A stretch of DNA of 64,000 nucleotides from Bacteroidota bacterium (GTDB lineage: Bacteria > Bacteroidota > Bacteroidia > B-17B0 > Aurantibacillaceae). The stretch lies in the NCBI GenBank assembly GCA_021323535.1, contig JAJONO010000010.1, forward strand, positions 1 to 64,000, given 5' to 3'. Of the stretch, positions 34,801-42,933 are shown in pieces; position 1 is the first letter of the stretch, and each line of letters starts with the position of its first letter. A model generated the notes under the pieces. That model saw only the letters and a list, made by a program, of their open reading frames with translations. It had not been told where the DNA came from and did no database searches. A program made the position numbers and the translations under genes.

Positions 34801-35635
34801 AACACGGGTTCCTATGGCTATTCACCCGAAACCGCAGTTTTTTATTTCGGCGCTGCCCGATAGTGGCTGTACGCCGTTAAAGGTTTTCTTTCCTCCCATT
34901 GTCGGAGTAAACCAATACCAATGGACCTATGGTGATGGTAATACCGCCGGCACAGCAAGTGTATCCAACACATTTGTGAATGTAACCACATCTACAAAAC
35001 TATTTACTGTAACACTTATTGCCAGAGATATTCATACCTGCGCCGATACACCTACAAGAATAATTAAAGTATTTCCGCGGCCGGTGGCTTTCTTCAAAGC
35101 AGATCCAACAAGTGTGTTTGTACCAAATCAGCCAACAGAGTTTTCGAATCTTTCAACGGGTGCGGTGAGTTACCAATGGAATTTTGGCGATGGTGGAAAC
35201 TCCACTGATTTTTCTCCTTCACATACATATGTAACTCCTGGTGAATACGATGTTATTCTTATCTCTACAAGCAATAAAGGCTGCAGGGATACATTTCAGC
35301 TTCCTGAAAAGATCATAGCGCTTGAAGAATCATTTGTACAGATTCCAAATGCTTTCACGCCAAATCCGGGTGGATCGCCAGGCTCGGTATATGATCCGAA
35401 AGATAAAAGCAACGACATTTTCCATCCCGTTATTCGCGGTACAAGCAAGTATCTTCTCAGTATTTATTCCCGTTGGGGCGAATTGTTATTTGAAACCAGG
35501 AACTCTGATGAAGGTTGGGATGGCTATTATAAAGGAAAATTATGCACGCAGGATGTTTACGTTTGGAAGGTTGTTGCTACTTTTATCGACGGAAAAATTT
35601 TTACTAAAACAGGCGATGTACTGCTGATGAGATAA
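31871..35635 (+). CDS. Multi-PKD surface protein with T9SS type B (gliding-associated) C-terminal domain
   Basis: A 1,254-aa exported protein. A signal peptide ends at GKAQ near residue 21. About twelve PKD-type beta-sandwich modules of 85-100 aa follow, each marked by a W-x-FGDG-like turn (NWGDGS, WNFGDGSP, WDFGDGSA, WSFGDGNS, WTLGDGGT, WNFGDGGN). The last 100 residues are the gliding-motility-associated C-terminal domain (type B sorting domain): IPNAFTPNPG, IYSRWGELLFET, GWDGYYKGKL and YVWKVVATFIDGK. In Flavobacterium, type B cargo such as the SprB adhesin needs a PorP/SprF partner; one is encoded two genes downstream. It is probably a surface adhesin or filament. The PD40 gene starts 2 bases after its stop. 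Confidence 0.9.
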   Translation: MIKRVLFIIGLILSLFNGKAQCPQVFDYLGNLSGNPYWISCTGGAYNLNFQSPTSWGTYTLNWGDGSALQTGASYTGGTILTHNYASTVDTFVVTLIIPALNCTLTGVVVMEKPVNASIQIPLGGVTQACAPASLAFINSSTDVSQTTHFQWNFGDGSPLANFTYTNVGATVTHTYNKGTVNCQTQVTLLAWNYCSQGNTTIATYNPIQIYDLDNAAITPSSFIKCWPDNVFTFTNTTQRNCLAQGNTFQRQEWWNFGDYWGMGNDSIFDWKPWPPTTPITIAYPAVGTYSIMLRDSNLCGVDTAIINVTIVNPPTAGVIAPAGPNCQNAPITFTNSSPAGYSYLWNFGTGGGFVNLGTGPKTFTYTAPGVYTVQVAAFIPGAGAACTSTAAVTVTILPAPTANFVHSPTVGCVTLNNVVFNESSIDAVAWNWNFGNGNNSNLQIPPTQNYTNTGAFTISLTVTGSNTCVHTKTANVIVHPDPVADFSPTVACVGSVTNFTNMSTVTGTTAITSYTWDFGDGSANSFLQNPSHSYTAAALYTVQLTVATAFCSNTVVKNFLANVKPTANFAFTPTVNCPPFPVTFSNTSLNGTNYLWNFGTTPTSTSNAAGPTFTFNNTTQSNQNFTVTLVVLTPAGCVDSVKQSLMVYPKPVATFTGNLNPGCSPLPVTFNNTTIGATTYSWSFGDGNSSTVLNPSHTFTNNSLLLQTSTVQLVATNSVGCTDTTQNVVTIFPEPFFTFTMIPASGCTPLSINFPPVLGAVSYTWNFGDGSPNSSSSNPSHVFTNTTSTNQTYTVTLMASNAFGCMDTTYGMPIIFPKPVANFSPNPSIGCPPLVVSFSNTSTGNNSVAWDFNNGQASIFVNPTITFTAPPGASATTYSVKLLVGTANNCFDSIVKTVSLFSRPKAEFLVDTPACAPKLMTFTNTSQGATSYSWTLGDGGTSSIANPIHTYQNTTPFNQTVMVTMVATNTNNCKDTTRVPMAIHPKPQFFISALPDSGCTPLKVFFPPIVGVNQYQWTYGDGNTAGTASVSNTFVNVTTSTKLFTVTLIARDIHTCADTPTRIIKVFPRPVAFFKADPTSVFVPNQPTEFSNLSTGAVSYQWNFGDGGNSTDFSPSHTYVTPGEYDVILISTSNKGCRDTFQLPEKIIALEESFVQIPNAFTPNPGGSPGSVYDPKDKSNDIFHPVIRGTSKYLLSIYSRWGELLFETRNSDEGWDGYYKGKLCTQDVYVWKVVATFIDGKIFTKTGDVLLMR

Positions 35636-35637
35636 TA

Positions 35638-37203
35638 ATGAATTTGAATAAAAATATTTTTTACATAGTTCTTTTAACGTTTTTAAAAATCTCTGTTTTT
35701 GGCCAGGGAAAAGAAATCAAAAACACTCTGAAAGAGGCACAGGTTTACTTTGACATTGAAGATTATTTTCATGCCTGGCCATTGTACCACAAAGTACTTA
35801 ACCTTGATTCAAAAAATGAAAAGGCCGGAGTGAATGGCGCTATTTGCATGTTCAGGCTCAATTATCCACTGGATAGTTTGTTATTTCTTGTTCCCAATCT
35901 GAGTTCTTCGTCGCTGGTGGATGCAAAATATTACCTGGCGAAAATTCAACATAAACAAAAACATTTCGACGAGGCCATTGATCTCCTTGAAAAATACAAT
36001 AAGGAAAAGCCGAGCAAAAGATTACACACTCCGGAAGAAACAATTTATCTGATGGACATGTGTAAGAACGCAAAATTGTTAACAGGCAGTCCACACCGTT
36101 CCATCATCAAAAATATTGGCGCCGAGATCAACTCTCCCGCTTCCGATTACGTTCCTGTTGTTGTTCCCGATGAATCTACTATTTATTTCACATCGCGACG
36201 TGAAGGAAGTTCCAACAACAGAAAAGATCTTGCGGGAAGCTATCATGAAGATATTTATGTGAGTTATAAAGAAAACGGAAAATGGAAAAAAGCTGAAAAT
36301 ATCGGGGCACCATTGAACACTGAAACAAACGACGCCTGTGTAGCTATTAGTCCCGACGGGCAAAGCATGATCATTTTCCGCACAGCGGCAGATATTGTTA
36401 CTGGTGATTTATACATTACAAAAATGGGCGCCGACGGAAAATGGGAAGAACCGGTGAAGATGGGAAAAGAAATTAACTCGCAATTTATTGAAACGAGTGC
36501 CTGCTTTAGTAACGACACCAGCGCCATTTACTTTAGCAGCAATAGACCCGGAGGTTACGGCGGAAAAGATATTTACAGAATAAAAAGATTACCGAACGGA
36601 AAATGGGCCATGCCTTATAATCTTGGGCCAAACGTAAATACGTTGTACGATGACGATTCTCCTTATCTGCATCCCGATGGTGTTACTTTATATTTCAGCA
36701 GCCGCGGACATAATACCATGGGAGGTTATGATGTTTTCAAAAGCATTCTTAATCCCGAAACCAATCAGTTTTCAAAAGCTGAAAATTTAGGATATCCAAT
36801 TAACAATGTGGGTGAGGATATTTTCTTTGTGATGAGCGTTGATGGTCAGCGCGGTTATTATTCTTCGATCAAAGATGAAACCTATGGCGACAATGATATT
36901 TACCAGGTAGATACCCGTTTTGGCGACAACGATTTAAAAGTAAAACATGGAATGGCCTTTAAAGAAAATGTACCGGCTAAGATTAAAATTACTTTGCTTG
37001 ACAATGAAGGCAACCAGGTAAACGGAACCTATTACTCGAATCCTAAAACCGGAAGATTTATTCTTGTTATGAATCCTGTAAAATCTTACAAAGCAATTGT
37101 AGAAGCCGAAGGATACAGCACATTGGTGGTTGATATTGAACCCTTGGCTTTTGAAAAAGTTGAAAAGGATCTTGAATTTAAACTGGAAAAGAAATCAAAT
37201 TGA
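35638..37203 (+). CDS. TPR-PD40 beta-propeller protein of a T9SS accessory type
   Basis: A 521-aa protein with a signal peptide ending at VFGQG. TPR-like helices lie at about 25-140, PD40/WD40-like propeller blades at about 160-430 (TIYFTSRREG, AIYFSSNRPGGYGGKDIYR, TLYFSSRGHNTMGGYDVFKS), and a C-terminal carboxypeptidase-regulatory-like strand domain. Proteins with this order usually end in an OmpA peptidoglycan-binding domain, as in PorE; this one does not. The blade LHPDGVTLYFSSRGHNTMGG is nearly the same as one in the giant protein at 9270, so they are paralogues. It lies between the type B adhesin and PorP/SprF genes, overlapping the latter by 4 bases. Confidence 0.85.
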   Translation: MNLNKNIFYIVLLTFLKISVFGQGKEIKNTLKEAQVYFDIEDYFHAWPLYHKVLNLDSKNEKAGVNGAICMFRLNYPLDSLLFLVPNLSSSSLVDAKYYLAKIQHKQKHFDEAIDLLEKYNKEKPSKRLHTPEETIYLMDMCKNAKLLTGSPHRSIIKNIGAEINSPASDYVPVVVPDESTIYFTSRREGSSNNRKDLAGSYHEDIYVSYKENGKWKKAENIGAPLNTETNDACVAISPDGQSMIIFRTAADIVTGDLYITKMGADGKWEEPVKMGKEINSQFIETSACFSNDTSAIYFSSNRPGGYGGKDIYRIKRLPNGKWAMPYNLGPNVNTLYDDDSPYLHPDGVTLYFSSRGHNTMGGYDVFKSILNPETNQFSKAENLGYPINNVGEDIFFVMSVDGQRGYYSSIKDETYGDNDIYQVDTRFGDNDLKVKHGMAFKENVPAKIKITLLDNEGNQVNGTYYSNPKTGRFILVMNPVKSYKAIVEAEGYSTLVVDIEPLAFEKVEKDLEFKLEKKSN

Positions 37204-38204
37204 GAAACCTACTCTACATACTTACCTTCGCTCTCCTTCTCCGCTCTCTTTCTGTTGTCGGTCAGGATCCGCATTTTACGCAATTCTATGCTACCCCACT
37301 CTTTTTAAATCCTGCCTTCACCGGTCTTACTTACGAACATCGTTTCAGCGCTAATTACCGCAATCAATGGCCGGGAATAAAAACAACCTATGTTACTTAC
37401 ATGGCTGCTTATGATTATAACATCAGTAACATGAACAGCGGCATTGGAGGATTTGTACTTCAGGATAAAGCAGGAACATCAAACCTTGTAACAACAACAA
37501 GTGGACTTAACTTTGCTTATCGCATTAAACTTGGAAAATTTTCGGAAGCACGTGGTGGTATAACAATGACTATGAACCAAAAAAAACTGGATAATACCAA
37601 ATTGATATTTAACGACCAGTTTATTACAGGGTCATCCACCTCACAGGACGCTCTGGGAATTGACAAGGCCAGTTATTTTGATATGGGTGTTGGTGGATTG
37701 TTCAATTCACAGAATTTCTGGTTTGGTATCAGTGCAAAGCACATCAATCAACCTAATACAAGTATGACAGGAAACATTGAACCGCTTCCTGTTTACGCGA
37801 GTGTTCATGGAGGATACAGGTATATTATTTCGGCAAGAGGATCAGGAAAAACACATCTCGAAGAATTTGTGAGCGCTTCGTTCCATTATCGCCACGAACA
37901 AAAATACGATCAGTTCGATATAGGCGCATATTATTTCAAGAACCTGATAAACGTAGGCCTGTGGTATCGTGGTTTACCATTTAAACGCTATGCCCCCGGT
38001 TATCCCAACAGGGAAAGTATCGCGGTTCTTGTAGGACTTGAAATTCCGGATAAGAATTTTCGAGTGGGTTACAGTTTCGATGTCACTGTTTCTCGATTAG
38101 GATTCAACAACACCATTGGCGCACACGAAGTATCCATCGTTTACGAAGTGGCTCAGAAGAGAAAAAGAAACAGACGGGTTGTGGTTTCTTGTCCGAAATT
38201 CTGA
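37200..38204 (+). CDS. PorP/SprF-family T9SS outer-membrane protein
   Basis: A 334-aa protein starting at TTG 37200, overlapping the previous stop codon. A signal peptide ends at VVGQD. The conserved family start follows (DPHFTQFYATPLFLNPAFTG, then YRNQWPGI). The rest is amphipathic beta-strand sequence consistent with a barrel, ending in SCPKF. In Flavobacterium johnsoniae SprF is needed for secretion and attachment of SprB, and PorP homologues pair with type B cargo. The tight operon with the PKD type B protein makes this the likely dedicated partner. A remnant of an unrelated ORF6N gene begins right after the stop. Confidence 0.93.
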   Translation: MRNLLYILTFALLLRSLSVVGQDPHFTQFYATPLFLNPAFTGLTYEHRFSANYRNQWPGIKTTYVTYMAAYDYNISNMNSGIGGFVLQDKAGTSNLVTTTSGLNFAYRIKLGKFSEARGGITMTMNQKKLDNTKLIFNDQFITGSSTSQDALGIDKASYFDMGVGGLFNSQNFWFGISAKHINQPNTSMTGNIEPLPVYASVHGGYRYIISARGSGKTHLEEFVSASFHYRHEQKYDQFDIGAYYFKNLINVGLWYRGLPFKRYAPGYPNRESIAVLVGLEIPDKNFRVGYSFDVTVSRLGFNNTIGAHEVSIVYEVAQKRKRNRRVVVSCPKF

Positions 38205-38205
38205 T

Positions 38206-38595
38206 TTGGATTTACTTTTTCTAAGGAGCCAAATTGGCACCTTAGACAATTCATTTACCAGCCTTCCATTTTCATTAAATAGCGAAGTGCTTTGTATGTT
38301 GTTACCCTTTGCTTTTACAGAACAAGGAGTTGCCATGTTATCGGGTGTTCTAACGAGTAAGCAAGCAATAATTGTGAATATTCAAATCATGGGGACATTT
38401 ACCGAAATGAGACAAATGCTTTTTGATAATACAGAATTACGTCTGTACATTGAGAAAATTAAAAAGAAAACCGAAAATAACACTAGAAACATTGAGGTTG
38501 TTTTCCGGTATTTAGATGAATTGATCGATAAAAAAGAGAGACCGAAAAAAAGGCCGATAGTAGGTTTTAAAACACGAAATAGAAAAATTAAATAG
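38206..38595 (+). pseudogene. 5-prime-truncated ORF6N-domain gene
   Basis: In this frame the sequence gives LRSQIGTLDN, PFAFTEQGVAMLSGVLTSKQ and VNIQIMGTFTEMRQML, followed by a Lys-rich coiled coil ending in RPIVGFKTRN. This is the C-terminal two-thirds of ORF6N (KilA-N-type) DNA-binding proteins found in Bacteroidota mobile DNA. The first 60-70 residues, including the RGxKVMLDxDLAELYGV part, are missing. Upstream in this frame lies only out-of-frame porP sequence, so no real start is available. It is a decayed insertion next to porP. The 3-prime end overlaps the GNAT gene by 8 bases. Confidence 0.8.
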
Positions 38596-39088
38596 GCTTA
38601 ATCAACCCAAAGATCTTCTCATCATAAACCTTTCCACGTTTCATAATGTGTTCTTTTAGAAATCCTTCTTCTTTAAAACCATTTTTGAAAAGGACTTTAT
38701 CTGAAGCTGAATTTCCTGAATAAACTCTTGCGATTATCTTCGTAATTCCTTCCACCGAAAAAGCTTTTTGTATTCCAAGTTTTACGGCTTCCGATGCATA
38801 ACCTTTATTCCAGTATTCCTCTCCTATCCAGTAACCCAATTCTAAAACGTGGGAAGAATTTAAAGGCTGGCGATGCAAACCCAATCCTCCAATAACTTTA
38901 TTGTTAAGAGTAATTGCGAAGAAAAAATCATTCGGAGTATTTTTTACAAATTCAAAAAACGAATCGCAATCTGACAGAGTATAAGGAAAAGGAACCCTGT
39001 CGGTCATATACCTCGAAACATTTTCGCTGTTCATCAGGCGCGTGATTTCAGGTTTATCCTGTACATCCAGGTTTCTGAGCGCTATCAT
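38588..39088 (-). CDS. GNAT-family N-acetyltransferase (RimJ/RimL type)
   Basis: A 166-aa single-domain acetyltransferase of usual length. The N-terminal LRNLDVQDKPEITRLMNSEN and the acetyl-CoA-binding region LGYWIGEEYWNKGYASEAVK are typical of the Acetyltransf_3 group that acetylates protein N-termini or small molecules. KIIARVYSGNSASDKVLFKN and GFKEEGFLKEHIMKRGK complete the fold. The substrate is unknown. The gene start overlaps the stop of the membrane glycosyltransferase gene by 4 bases, so it is at the end of the tgt-lpt-glycosyltransferase operon on the minus strand. Confidence 0.88.
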   Translation of the reverse strand: MIALRNLDVQDKPEITRLMNSENVSRYMTDRVPFPYTLSDCDSFFEFVKNTPNDFFFAITLNNKVIGGLGLHRQPLNSSHVLELGYWIGEEYWNKGYASEAVKLGIQKAFSVEGITKIIARVYSGNSASDKVLFKNGFKEEGFLKEHIMKRGKVYDEKIFGLIKPI

Positions 39089-40599
39089 TTTAATTTGTAA
39101 ATAAAAGCAGTTTGATTATCGTTCAAAGGATTGAGCCAGTATAAAATTTTATCGATGCTACTCGGCTGAATGGTTTCTTCGTAGGTAAGCGTTGGAAATC
39201 TTTTCTTCATGGAATCTACCCTTGCCTCGATGTTCTCGGCCTGCAAAAATACAACGTAATTCGGACGTTCAGAAACCTGCTGGGCATTAAAATATTTTAA
39301 GGCGCTATCGGGACCAAAAGTTTTATTAATGCCAATCACCGAGAACCATTTCCCGAAATAATACAATGGCGGCATCAGGTAATCAGTTTCCTTATTACTG
39401 TCTTCAATCATAAACGCTTTTGCATCTTCCTTGTTATGAAGGTAGGTCATTGACTCTACACGGTGGCGTTTACTATAAGAAACTGAAAGAACACAAATAA
39501 GAATGGTATTGAGAACAATCACAAATACTTTAGAGAATTTAAAAAGTTTAAGATTGATTTTTTCTTTTCGTTTTTCCCATATCATAAACATTCCAACCGT
39601 ACCGGAAATGGTCATTAAAGGTAGAACCGTCATAATAAAACGCTCCTGCTTATTCGGAAAATAGGTGTGAAATGCAAGATAAAATAAAACCGGCCAGAAG
39701 ATAAGCGGCATTTTTTTCCACGTAACAAAATAACCGGCAAACAATAAAAAACTTAGTGGTGGAATCAACAATCCGAAAATAAGATCAAAATACATGTGCC
39801 AGTTATCTGTTCCGTAAGCTCCGGCATTATCGAGATTATACTGAACATAGGATAAAAATTCAGCGAAAGGTTTTTTCCAGATACAATAATCCACCAGTCC
39901 CTGAGTTAATCCAACAATTGCGAAGAAGGAAACCGCTAATAAAACAATATTTTTAAAAGAAGTTCTCATTAGCAATAACGCAAGACCAATTCCTCCAGCA
40001 ACAAATACACTTTGAAAACGAACCGAAAAAGCTACACCCAACCACATGCCGGCCAGTAATGCATTCTTAGCATTTATTTTTTCCTTCGCTAAAAGAAAAA
40101 CAGACATTAGTATCGGCGGAACGCAAACAAACTCTACAAGATTCCTCACACTCATAAACGGCATGAACCAATACAACGTACAAAACAATCCAACATACCA
40201 GGCCACTTTTTTTGTACCGTATTGCTCTGCGATTTTATAAGAATACTTAATAATAAGCAATGACCACAAAGCATGAAGTAACCGAACGAAGAACATTTTT
40301 GTCTGAGGACCCGTAATTCCGATTAAACTGAAGAATTTAAAAATGTAATAATGAATTCCAATGTAAAACAGCGAATGCCCCTGCGGTACCCTTGTGGGAT
40401 CATTTTCAGAGGGTAACCAGTTGTTGTAATCAAAACCATCTACCCAACTTTGCGACGATTCAATAATAAGAAAATGATCATCGTGCCAGCCAAATCCTTT
40501 ACTGAAAATAACAGATACAAGGCGCACAAAAAAACCAATGATCAGTAACTGCTGAAGCGGAGTATATTTTTGTTTGAAGGTGAAAATAAGTTCTTTCAT
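39085..40599 (-). CDS. Polytopic membrane glycosyltransferase (mannosyltransferase-like, GT-C fold)
   Basis: About 504 aa from the ATG at 40599; a longer frame exists, but its first 69 residues come from the overlapping LptF/G gene. The protein has around ten membrane helices. The first loop holds GFGWHDDHFLIIESSQ, with the acidic pair expected of the GT-C catalytic site, and GHSLFYIGIHYYIFK. It resembles the Alg9/PIG-B type (GT22) or GT39 proteins that use lipid-linked sugars at the outer face of the inner membrane. The acceptor is unknown. The start codon overlaps the stop of the LptF/G gene (TAATG), which indicates translational coupling and a role in envelope assembly. Confidence 0.75.
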   Translation of the reverse strand: MKELIFTFKQKYTPLQQLLIIGFFVRLVSVIFSKGFGWHDDHFLIIESSQSWVDGFDYNNWLPSENDPTRVPQGHSLFYIGIHYYIFKFFSLIGITGPQTKMFFVRLLHALWSLLIIKYSYKIAEQYGTKKVAWYVGLFCTLYWFMPFMSVRNLVEFVCVPPILMSVFLLAKEKINAKNALLAGMWLGVAFSVRFQSVFVAGGIGLALLLMRTSFKNIVLLAVSFFAIVGLTQGLVDYCIWKKPFAEFLSYVQYNLDNAGAYGTDNWHMYFDLIFGLLIPPLSFLLFAGYFVTWKKMPLIFWPVLFYLAFHTYFPNKQERFIMTVLPLMTISGTVGMFMIWEKRKEKINLKLFKFSKVFVIVLNTILICVLSVSYSKRHRVESMTYLHNKEDAKAFMIEDSNKETDYLMPPLYYFGKWFSVIGINKTFGPDSALKYFNAQQVSERPNYVVFLQAENIEARVDSMKKRFPTLTYEETIQPSSIDKILYWLNPLNDNQTAFIYKLK

Positions 40600-41729
40600 T
40601 ATTTCTGAGCTATTCTGTAAAAGTATAAAGCTACAAAAGTAAAAATAATGTTTGGTGTCCACACAGCGAGCCATGTTGCACTGGCGGTTCCCGTGGTTGC
40701 CATAATAGTGAAAATATACATTAGCATAATGTAAATACAACTTAATAATAACCCAAGAGCGATTTGCAGGCCCACTCCTCCCCTCACCTTTCTTGAAGAA
40801 ACGCAAACCGCAATAATGGTAAGAATGAATGTGGCGAATGGAAAAGATGTACGTTTGTAATTCTCCACTTCAAAAAATTCGATCCGGCTCGATCCTTTAA
40901 GTCTTTCGCGGATAATATAATCCTTAAGTTCAAAATAATCCATGGCTTCGTATTTGCTTTCAAAGCGGTGCATGTCGTACGGACTAAAATTCATTTTCAT
41001 TTGCCTGGAGGCCGAAAATGTATTGATCTGTTTAAAGATCGGTTTTTGATTTTTAAGGGTATCCAGTTTATCCTGCTCAATAATTTTTCTTTCATACACA
41101 TTGTCCAGCAGCCATTGATTGCCGATGCTATCCCACTTCATAAAATCGGCGCTGAGAAAATAAGTCTGCTTATTGTTCACCACATCCTCAATAGTAACTT
41201 TAAAAGCAGTGTTGATCCTGTTGTCAAAACTCTCGAAATATAATATTCGGTTAGGACCAATCTTTTTATGAATATTTCTTTCTTCGCTGTTATAGCCATC
41301 GTTAATGTATTTGTCTTCAAAACCGATTTTGATCTTAAACACTTTTGGAAGAATAAGATGATTTAACACTAAAGAAGTAATCGCGATAATAGAAGCGCCA
41401 ACCACATAAGGCCTCATTAATCGCCTGAAACTTGTGCCGCTGCTGAGAATGGCCACAAACTCTGTCTGGTGCGCCATTTTTGAGGTGAAGAATACAACGG
41501 CAATAAATGTAAATAACGGACTGAACTGATTGCCGTAATAAGGAATGAACATGAGATAGTAATCGAACACGATTTCCTTCAGCGGAATATTCAGTTTATC
41601 ATCGGTAAATGTATTGATCTTATCTTTAATATCGAATACAATAAAGATGAGCAATATCAAAGTGATAGAAAAGAAAAACGTTTTCATGAATTTCCCAAGA
41701 ATATATCTATCTAACTTTTTTAAAAACAT
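40599..41729 (-). CDS. LptF/LptG-family LPS-export permease
   Basis: A 376-aa protein with the standard layout: three N-terminal helices (about 15-35, 58-78, 101-121), a periplasmic beta-jellyroll domain of about 150 aa, and three C-terminal helices. LDRYILGKFMKTFFFSITLI is the usual N-terminal signature. It forms part of the LptB2FG transporter that extracts LPS from the inner membrane. Whether it is LptF or LptG cannot be told from this sequence, and no second copy or lptB is in the window. It is located between tgt (3-base gap) and the membrane glycosyltransferase gene (1-base overlap). Confidence 0.9.
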   Translation of the reverse strand: MFLKKLDRYILGKFMKTFFFSITLILLIFIVFDIKDKINTFTDDKLNIPLKEIVFDYYLMFIPYYGNQFSPLFTFIAVVFFTSKMAHQTEFVAILSSGTSFRRLMRPYVVGASIIAITSLVLNHLILPKVFKIKIGFEDKYINDGYNSEERNIHKKIGPNRILYFESFDNRINTAFKVTIEDVVNNKQTYFLSADFMKWDSIGNQWLLDNVYERKIIEQDKLDTLKNQKPIFKQINTFSASRQMKMNFSPYDMHRFESKYEAMDYFELKDYIIRERLKGSSRIEFFEVENYKRTSFPFATFILTIIAVCVSSRKVRGGVGLQIALGLLLSCIYIMLMYIFTIMATTGTASATWLAVWTPNIIFTFVALYFYRIAQK

Positions 41730-41732
41730 CGT

Positions 41733-42863
41733 TTAAAGTCGTTGCGCCATTTGAACCACCATCTTATTTTTCCAGTCTATAAACGTCCCGTCTATAATTC
41801 TTTGCCTTGCTTCTTTCACCAGCCATAAATAAAATCCTAAATTATGAACCGTCGCGATCTGTGCCGCAAGAATTTCGTCGCAGGTTACTAAATGCCGCAG
41901 GTATGCTTTTGTATATTGAGAATCGGCAAATGTTGTTCCAAGTTCATCGAGTAGTGAAAAATCATTTTTCCATTTTTCATTTCTAATGTTAATGATCCCG
42001 TTTTGCGTAAATAATAATCCATGCCTGGCGTTTCGTGTTGGCATTACGCAATCAAACATGTCTATACCAAGAGCTATGCTTTCAAGAATATTTACAGGTG
42101 TCCCTACGCCCATCAGATAGCGTGGTTTTTCTTTGGGAAGAATGTTCGTTACCACCTCTGTCATGCCATACATTTCTTCCGCAGGCTCCCCAACGCTTAA
42201 TCCTCCGATAGCGTTTCCGAAACAATCTTTCGAAGCGATATATTCAGCCGATTGAATTCTCAGATCCTTGTAAACACTCCCCTGAACGATCGGAAACAAC
42301 TCCTGGTTATAACCATAGTGAGGTTCCGTTTCCCTGAAACGTTTCACGCAACGATCGAGCCAGCGGTGTGTAAGTCCCATTGAGTTTTTCGCGTAATTGT
42401 ATTCGCAGGGATATGGTGTACATTCATCAAAGGCCATGATAATATCGGCGCCAATGGTACGTTCAATATCCATCACACTTTCCGGAGAGAAAAAATGTTT
42501 GCTTCCATCGATATGACTCTTAAATGTGGCCCCCTCTTCAGTAAGTTTACGTTGATTGGCCAATGAAAAAATCTGGTATCCGCCGCTATCGGTAAGAATG
42601 GGTTTATCCCACCCGTTGAACTTATGCAGGCCTCCTGCATTCCTTAAAACATCAAGACCCGGACGTAGGTAAAGATGATAAGTATTGCCAAGAATAATTT
42701 CGGCTTTAATATCTTCCTTTAATTCGCGCTGGTGCACAGCCTTCACTGTTCCGGCGGTTCCAACAGGCATAAAAATAGGCGTTTCAATAGAACCATGATC
42801 CGTTTCGAGCAATCCCGCCCGCGCTTTAGATCGTGTATCGGTATTTAATAATGTAAATTTCAC
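41733..42863 (-). CDS. tgt: tRNA-guanine transglycosylase (queuosine synthesis)
   Basis: About 376 aa from the GTG at 42863 (VKFTLLNTDT), the same length as the E. coli enzyme (375 aa). The GTG three codons earlier overlaps the TAACTTTG promoter box and is unlikely. It exchanges G34 of GUN-anticodon tRNAs for preQ1. Active-site segments are intact: D92 in LTDSGGYQIF, GGLSVGEP, LMGVGTP, and IDMFDCVMPTRNARHG with the nucleophile Asp. The C-terminal CxCxxC zinc ligands are missing: the segment reads FADSQYTKAYLRHL where other phyla have CDCYTCRNYSRAYLHHL. Confidence 0.95.
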   Translation of the reverse strand: MKFTLLNTDTRSKARAGLLETDHGSIETPIFMPVGTAGTVKAVHQRELKEDIKAEIILGNTYHLYLRPGLDVLRNAGGLHKFNGWDKPILTDSGGYQIFSLANQRKLTEEGATFKSHIDGSKHFFSPESVMDIERTIGADIIMAFDECTPYPCEYNYAKNSMGLTHRWLDRCVKRFRETEPHYGYNQELFPIVQGSVYKDLRIQSAEYIASKDCFGNAIGGLSVGEPAEEMYGMTEVVTNILPKEKPRYLMGVGTPVNILESIALGIDMFDCVMPTRNARHGLLFTQNGIINIRNEKWKNDFSLLDELGTTFADSQYTKAYLRHLVTCDEILAAQIATVHNLGFYLWLVKEARQRIIDGTFIDWKNKMVVQMAQRL

Positions 42864-42871
42864 AAGGTTCA

Positions 42872-42879
42872 CAAAGTTA
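42872..42879 (-). promoter_or_regulatory. -7 box for tgt
   Basis: On the minus strand TAACTTTG is a perfect TAnnTTTG match, 8 bases before the GTG at 42863. It drives tgt, the LptF/G gene, the membrane glycosyltransferase and the GNAT gene. Confidence 0.5.
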
Positions 42880-42933
42880 ATATTATTTGTATTTAATTGA
42901 GGTTTGAGTATATTAGATTATTATTCCCCGTTC

